From the NCBI GenBank assembly GCA_035620975.1, contig DASPFV010000274.1, forward strand, positions 1-15,458: a stretch of DNA of 15,458 bases. The letters are read 5' to 3'. Origin of the DNA: DASPFV01 sp035620975. GTDB lineage: Bacteria; Acidobacteriota; Vicinamibacteria; Vicinamibacterales; 2-12-FULL-66-21. Below are positions 13,443 through 15,458 of the stretch, piece after piece. Within the stretch, counting starts at the first letter, position 1. Each line of letters begins with the position of its first letter. The position numbers were made by a program, and so were the translations under genes. The notes beneath the pieces were generated by a model. It was not told the origin of the DNA. It was given only the letters and a program-made list of their open reading frames with translations, and ran no database searches.

Positions 13443-15185
13443 GTGTTCAGGATGCCATCGCTGCTGCTCGTGGCCGTGCTGGCCGCCGGCTGCGGGTTCG
13501 GTGCGGTGTCGGCCTGTCACGGAGGCCCGATGGATCGAGAAGGCAGCGTTGCCAGAGACGCGGCCGGTCCGGCGCAAACGCCGGACGGCCCGGCCACGCT
13601 GGCGCTCGTGAACGGCCGGATCTGGACGGGCGACCCTGCGCGGCCCGAGGCCGAGGCCGTGGCCATCGCGGGCGACCGCATCAAGCGGGTCGGCACGACT
13701 GCAGAGATCCTGGACGCGGCCGGATCGGCCGAAATTGTCGATCTGGCGGGCCAGTTCGTCGTGCCGGGGTTCATCGACGCTCACGTTCATTTCGTGGACG
13801 GCGGGTTCCGCCTCGCGTCCGTGCAGCTGCGCGACGCAAAGTCGCGCGACGAGTTCGTCGGGCGGATCCGCGCGTTCGCGGCCACAGTGCCGGCAGGCAC
13901 CTGGATCACCGGCGGCGACTGGGATCACACACTGTGGGGCGGCGAGCTGCCACGGCGGGACTGGATCGACGCCGCGACGCCGGAGCATCCCGTGTGGGTG
14001 AGCCGCCTCGACGGCCACATGGCGCTCGCCAACACGGCGGCGTTGAGGGCGGCCGGCCTGACCCGCGAGGTCGAGGATGTGCCCGGCGGCGAGATTCTGC
14101 GCGATGCCGGCGGCGAGCTGACCGGACTGCTGAAAGACAACGCGAGGGATCTGGTGGCGGCGAAGGTGCCGCCGCCGCCCGACGCGTTGAAGGATCGGGC
14201 GCTCGAGACCGCGATGCGCCACGTGGCCGCGCAGGGCGTCACCTCGGTGCACAACATGGGATCCTGGGACGACGTCGACGTCTTCGCACGGGCGTGGAAG
14301 GCGGGCCGGCTGACGACGCGGATCTATGCGGCGGTGCCGCTTTCCACCTGGGAGAAGCTGCGCGATGTCGTGACCGCGCACACGTACGGCCCCGACGGCC
14401 GGGGTGACGCCTGGCTGCGGATTGGCGCGCTGAAGGGGTTCGTGGACGGATCGCTCGGGTCGCATACGGCCGCCTTCGACCGGCCGTTCGACGATGCGCC
14501 GGCGGACCGGGGGCTGTTCGTCAACACGCCCGAGGAGTTGTACTCGTGGATCGCAGGGGCCGACAGCGCCGGACTCCACGTCCTGGTCCACGCGATCGGG
14601 GATCGTGCGAACCGGACGCTCCTCGACATCTACGAGCGCGTCGCCCGGGAGCACGGCGCGCGGGATCACCGCTTCCGCATCGAGCACGCCCAGCACCTCG
14701 CGACCGCCGACATCCCGCGGTTCGCACGGCTGGGCGTGATTCCCAGCATGCAGCCCTACCACGCGATCGACGACGGGCGCTGGGCCGAAAACGTGATCGG
14801 CCCCGAGCGCATCCAGACGACCTACGCGTTCCGGGCGCTGATCGATTCGGGCGCGGTCCTGGCCTTCGGGAGCGACTGGTTCGTGGCGCCCCCCACCCCG
14901 CTCGAGGGCATCTACGCGGCCGTGACGCGACGGACGCTCGACGATCGGCACCCGGACGGCTGGGTCCCCTCGCAGAAGATCACCGTGGAGGAGGCCCTGG
15001 CCGCCTACACGCGGCACGCCGCCTTCGCGTCGTTCGAAGAAGCGCAGAAGGGAACCGTCACGGCGGGCAAGCTCGCCGACCTGACGGTGATCGATGGCGA
15101 TCTCCGCGCCATCCCGGCGCCCGAAATCCGCCGGGCGCGGATCGTCCGCACGATCGTCGGCGGACGGACGGTGTTTCAGCCGTGA
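13443..15185 (+). CDS. Lipoprotein amidohydrolase family 3 (YtcJ-like) metal-dependent hydrolase
   Basis: Protein of 580 residues from GTG 13443, or 577 from ATG 13452. I prefer the GTG because it adds Phe-Arg ahead of MPSLLLVAVLAAGC, giving the signal peptide its only positive charge; the ATG version has none. The signal ends in a lipobox-like LAAGC with Cys17, so the enzyme is probably a lipid-anchored envelope protein. The hydrolase part starts with LVNGRIWTGD. It shows the N-terminal metal motif DAHVH (His114, His116), LKGFVDGSLGSHT (Lys331), HAIGDRANR (His383), RIEHAQHL (His415) and FGSDWFV (Asp478), and ends with the composite strand LADLTVIDGD. Family members hydrolyse amide or related bonds in varied small molecules; the substrate is unknown. 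It is convergent with a broken tannase-family gene. Confidence 0.9.
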   Translation: MFRMPSLLLVAVLAAGCGFGAVSACHGGPMDREGSVARDAAGPAQTPDGPATLALVNGRIWTGDPARPEAEAVAIAGDRIKRVGTTAEILDAAGSAEIVDLAGQFVVPGFIDAHVHFVDGGFRLASVQLRDAKSRDEFVGRIRAFAATVPAGTWITGGDWDHTLWGGELPRRDWIDAATPEHPVWVSRLDGHMALANTAALRAAGLTREVEDVPGGEILRDAGGELTGLLKDNARDLVAAKVPPPPDALKDRALETAMRHVAAQGVTSVHNMGSWDDVDVFARAWKAGRLTTRIYAAVPLSTWEKLRDVVTAHTYGPDGRGDAWLRIGALKGFVDGSLGSHTAAFDRPFDDAPADRGLFVNTPEELYSWIAGADSAGLHVLVHAIGDRANRTLLDIYERVAREHGARDHRFRIEHAQHLATADIPRFARLGVIPSMQPYHAIDDGRWAENVIGPERIQTTYAFRALIDSGAVLAFGSDWFVAPPTPLEGIYAAVTRRTLDDRHPDGWVPSQKITVEEALAAYTRHAAFASFEEAQKGTVTAGKLADLTVIDGDLRAIPAPEIRRARIVRTIVGGRTVFQP

Positions 15186-15197
15186 TTCGGGCTCAGT

Positions 15198-15458
15198 TCA
15201 CGCTGCAGCGGTAGGACGATGCGGCCCCGGGTGGTCCGTCCACGTATCCACGAAGTGCAGCGTGCCAATCTGGCCGTCGGTCAGACACGCCTTCTCCGTC
15301 GCGTCCCCGGGGTTCGAATCGACGCCGCCGGGACAGCGCTTCGCTGCCCACGGCCGGCGATCACGGGGACCTTCCGACAGGTCGAAAATGGCGCGGCAGG
15401 CGACGTAATTGTTGATGACGCCATCGACGAGGCCGTCGAGGCGGTCGCACTGCCGCAT
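15198..15458 (-). pseudogene. 3'-truncated tannase/feruloyl esterase-family fragment
   Basis: The open frame enters from the right edge and covers 86 residues; the Met at the edge is probably internal. CDRLDGLVDGVINNYVACR, then a stretch with paired cysteines and ACLTDGQIGTL, matches my memory of the conserved CDxLDGxxDG...C...CLTxxQ segment in the middle of tannase/feruloyl esterase-family proteins. Codon third positions are strongly G/C, as in real genes, until the last few codons. The match ends at about HFVDT, and the frame stops 14 residues later, 12 bases from the amidohydrolase stop. The C-terminal half of the family, which carries the catalytic Asp and His, cannot be encoded here. I therefore read it as a decayed or truncated gene; the upstream part with the catalytic Ser would lie outside the window. 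Confidence 0.55.

Overview
The window is high-GC bacterial DNA with strong G/C bias at third codon positions and tightly packed genes. It most likely comes from an acidobacterium, perhaps a soil Vicinamibacteria-type lineage. The best marker is the secreted VWA protein at 7189-8097, which resembles the 'VWFA-related Acidobacterial domain' family. The tannase-family fragment, lipoprotein amidohydrolase and secreted beta-barrel protein fit the same picture. This taxonomic call is inference. No rRNA, tRNA, CRISPR array, transposase or phage gene was seen.

Layout. (1) 1-1691, minus strand: the start of a secreted protein cut by the window edge, a 297-base hairpin-rich spacer, then a signal-peptide protein with a probable outer-membrane beta-barrel domain. 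(2) 1766-4491, plus strand: a three-gene overlapping operon of a LamG-like secreted protein, an OmpR-type response regulator and a sensor histidine kinase. (3) 4595-7015, minus strand: a two-gene operon of a GntP-type permease followed by an M19 (membrane dipeptidase-like) metallohydrolase. (4) 7189-8097, plus strand: the VWA protein. (5) 8196-11382, plus strand: Gfo/Idh/MocA oxidoreductase, a stand-alone MetE-type zinc methyltransferase domain, and a DapA/NanA-type lyase. (6) 11451-13234, minus strand: a YhcH/YiaL-type protein and an MFS permease of the organic-anion/sugar-acid type, convergent with block 5. (7) 13443-15185, plus strand: a predicted lipoprotein amidohydrolase of the YtcJ-like group. 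(8) 15198-15458, minus strand: a 3'-truncated piece of a tannase/feruloyl esterase gene.

Blocks 5 and 6 look like one functional locus: an importer, a sugar anomerase-like protein, an oxidoreductase, an aldolase/dehydratase-type lyase and a zinc methyl/alkyl-transfer enzyme. The families fit catabolism of a sugar acid, and the MetE-like member suggests a substrate carrying a methyl or other transferable group. This is the strongest candidate for an undescribed pathway here, but the substrate cannot be read from sequence.

Two non-coding themes recur. Five gene starts have a -10-like hexamer only 7-9 bases upstream and no convincing Shine-Dalgarno, suggesting leaderless transcripts. A hairpin repeat with a TTCA loop occurs three times at exact 29-base spacing between one convergent gene pair, and a diverged copy with a pairing-preserving change lies between another. 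A perfect 9+9 inverted repeat abutting the yhcH-like promoter is a good operator candidate.
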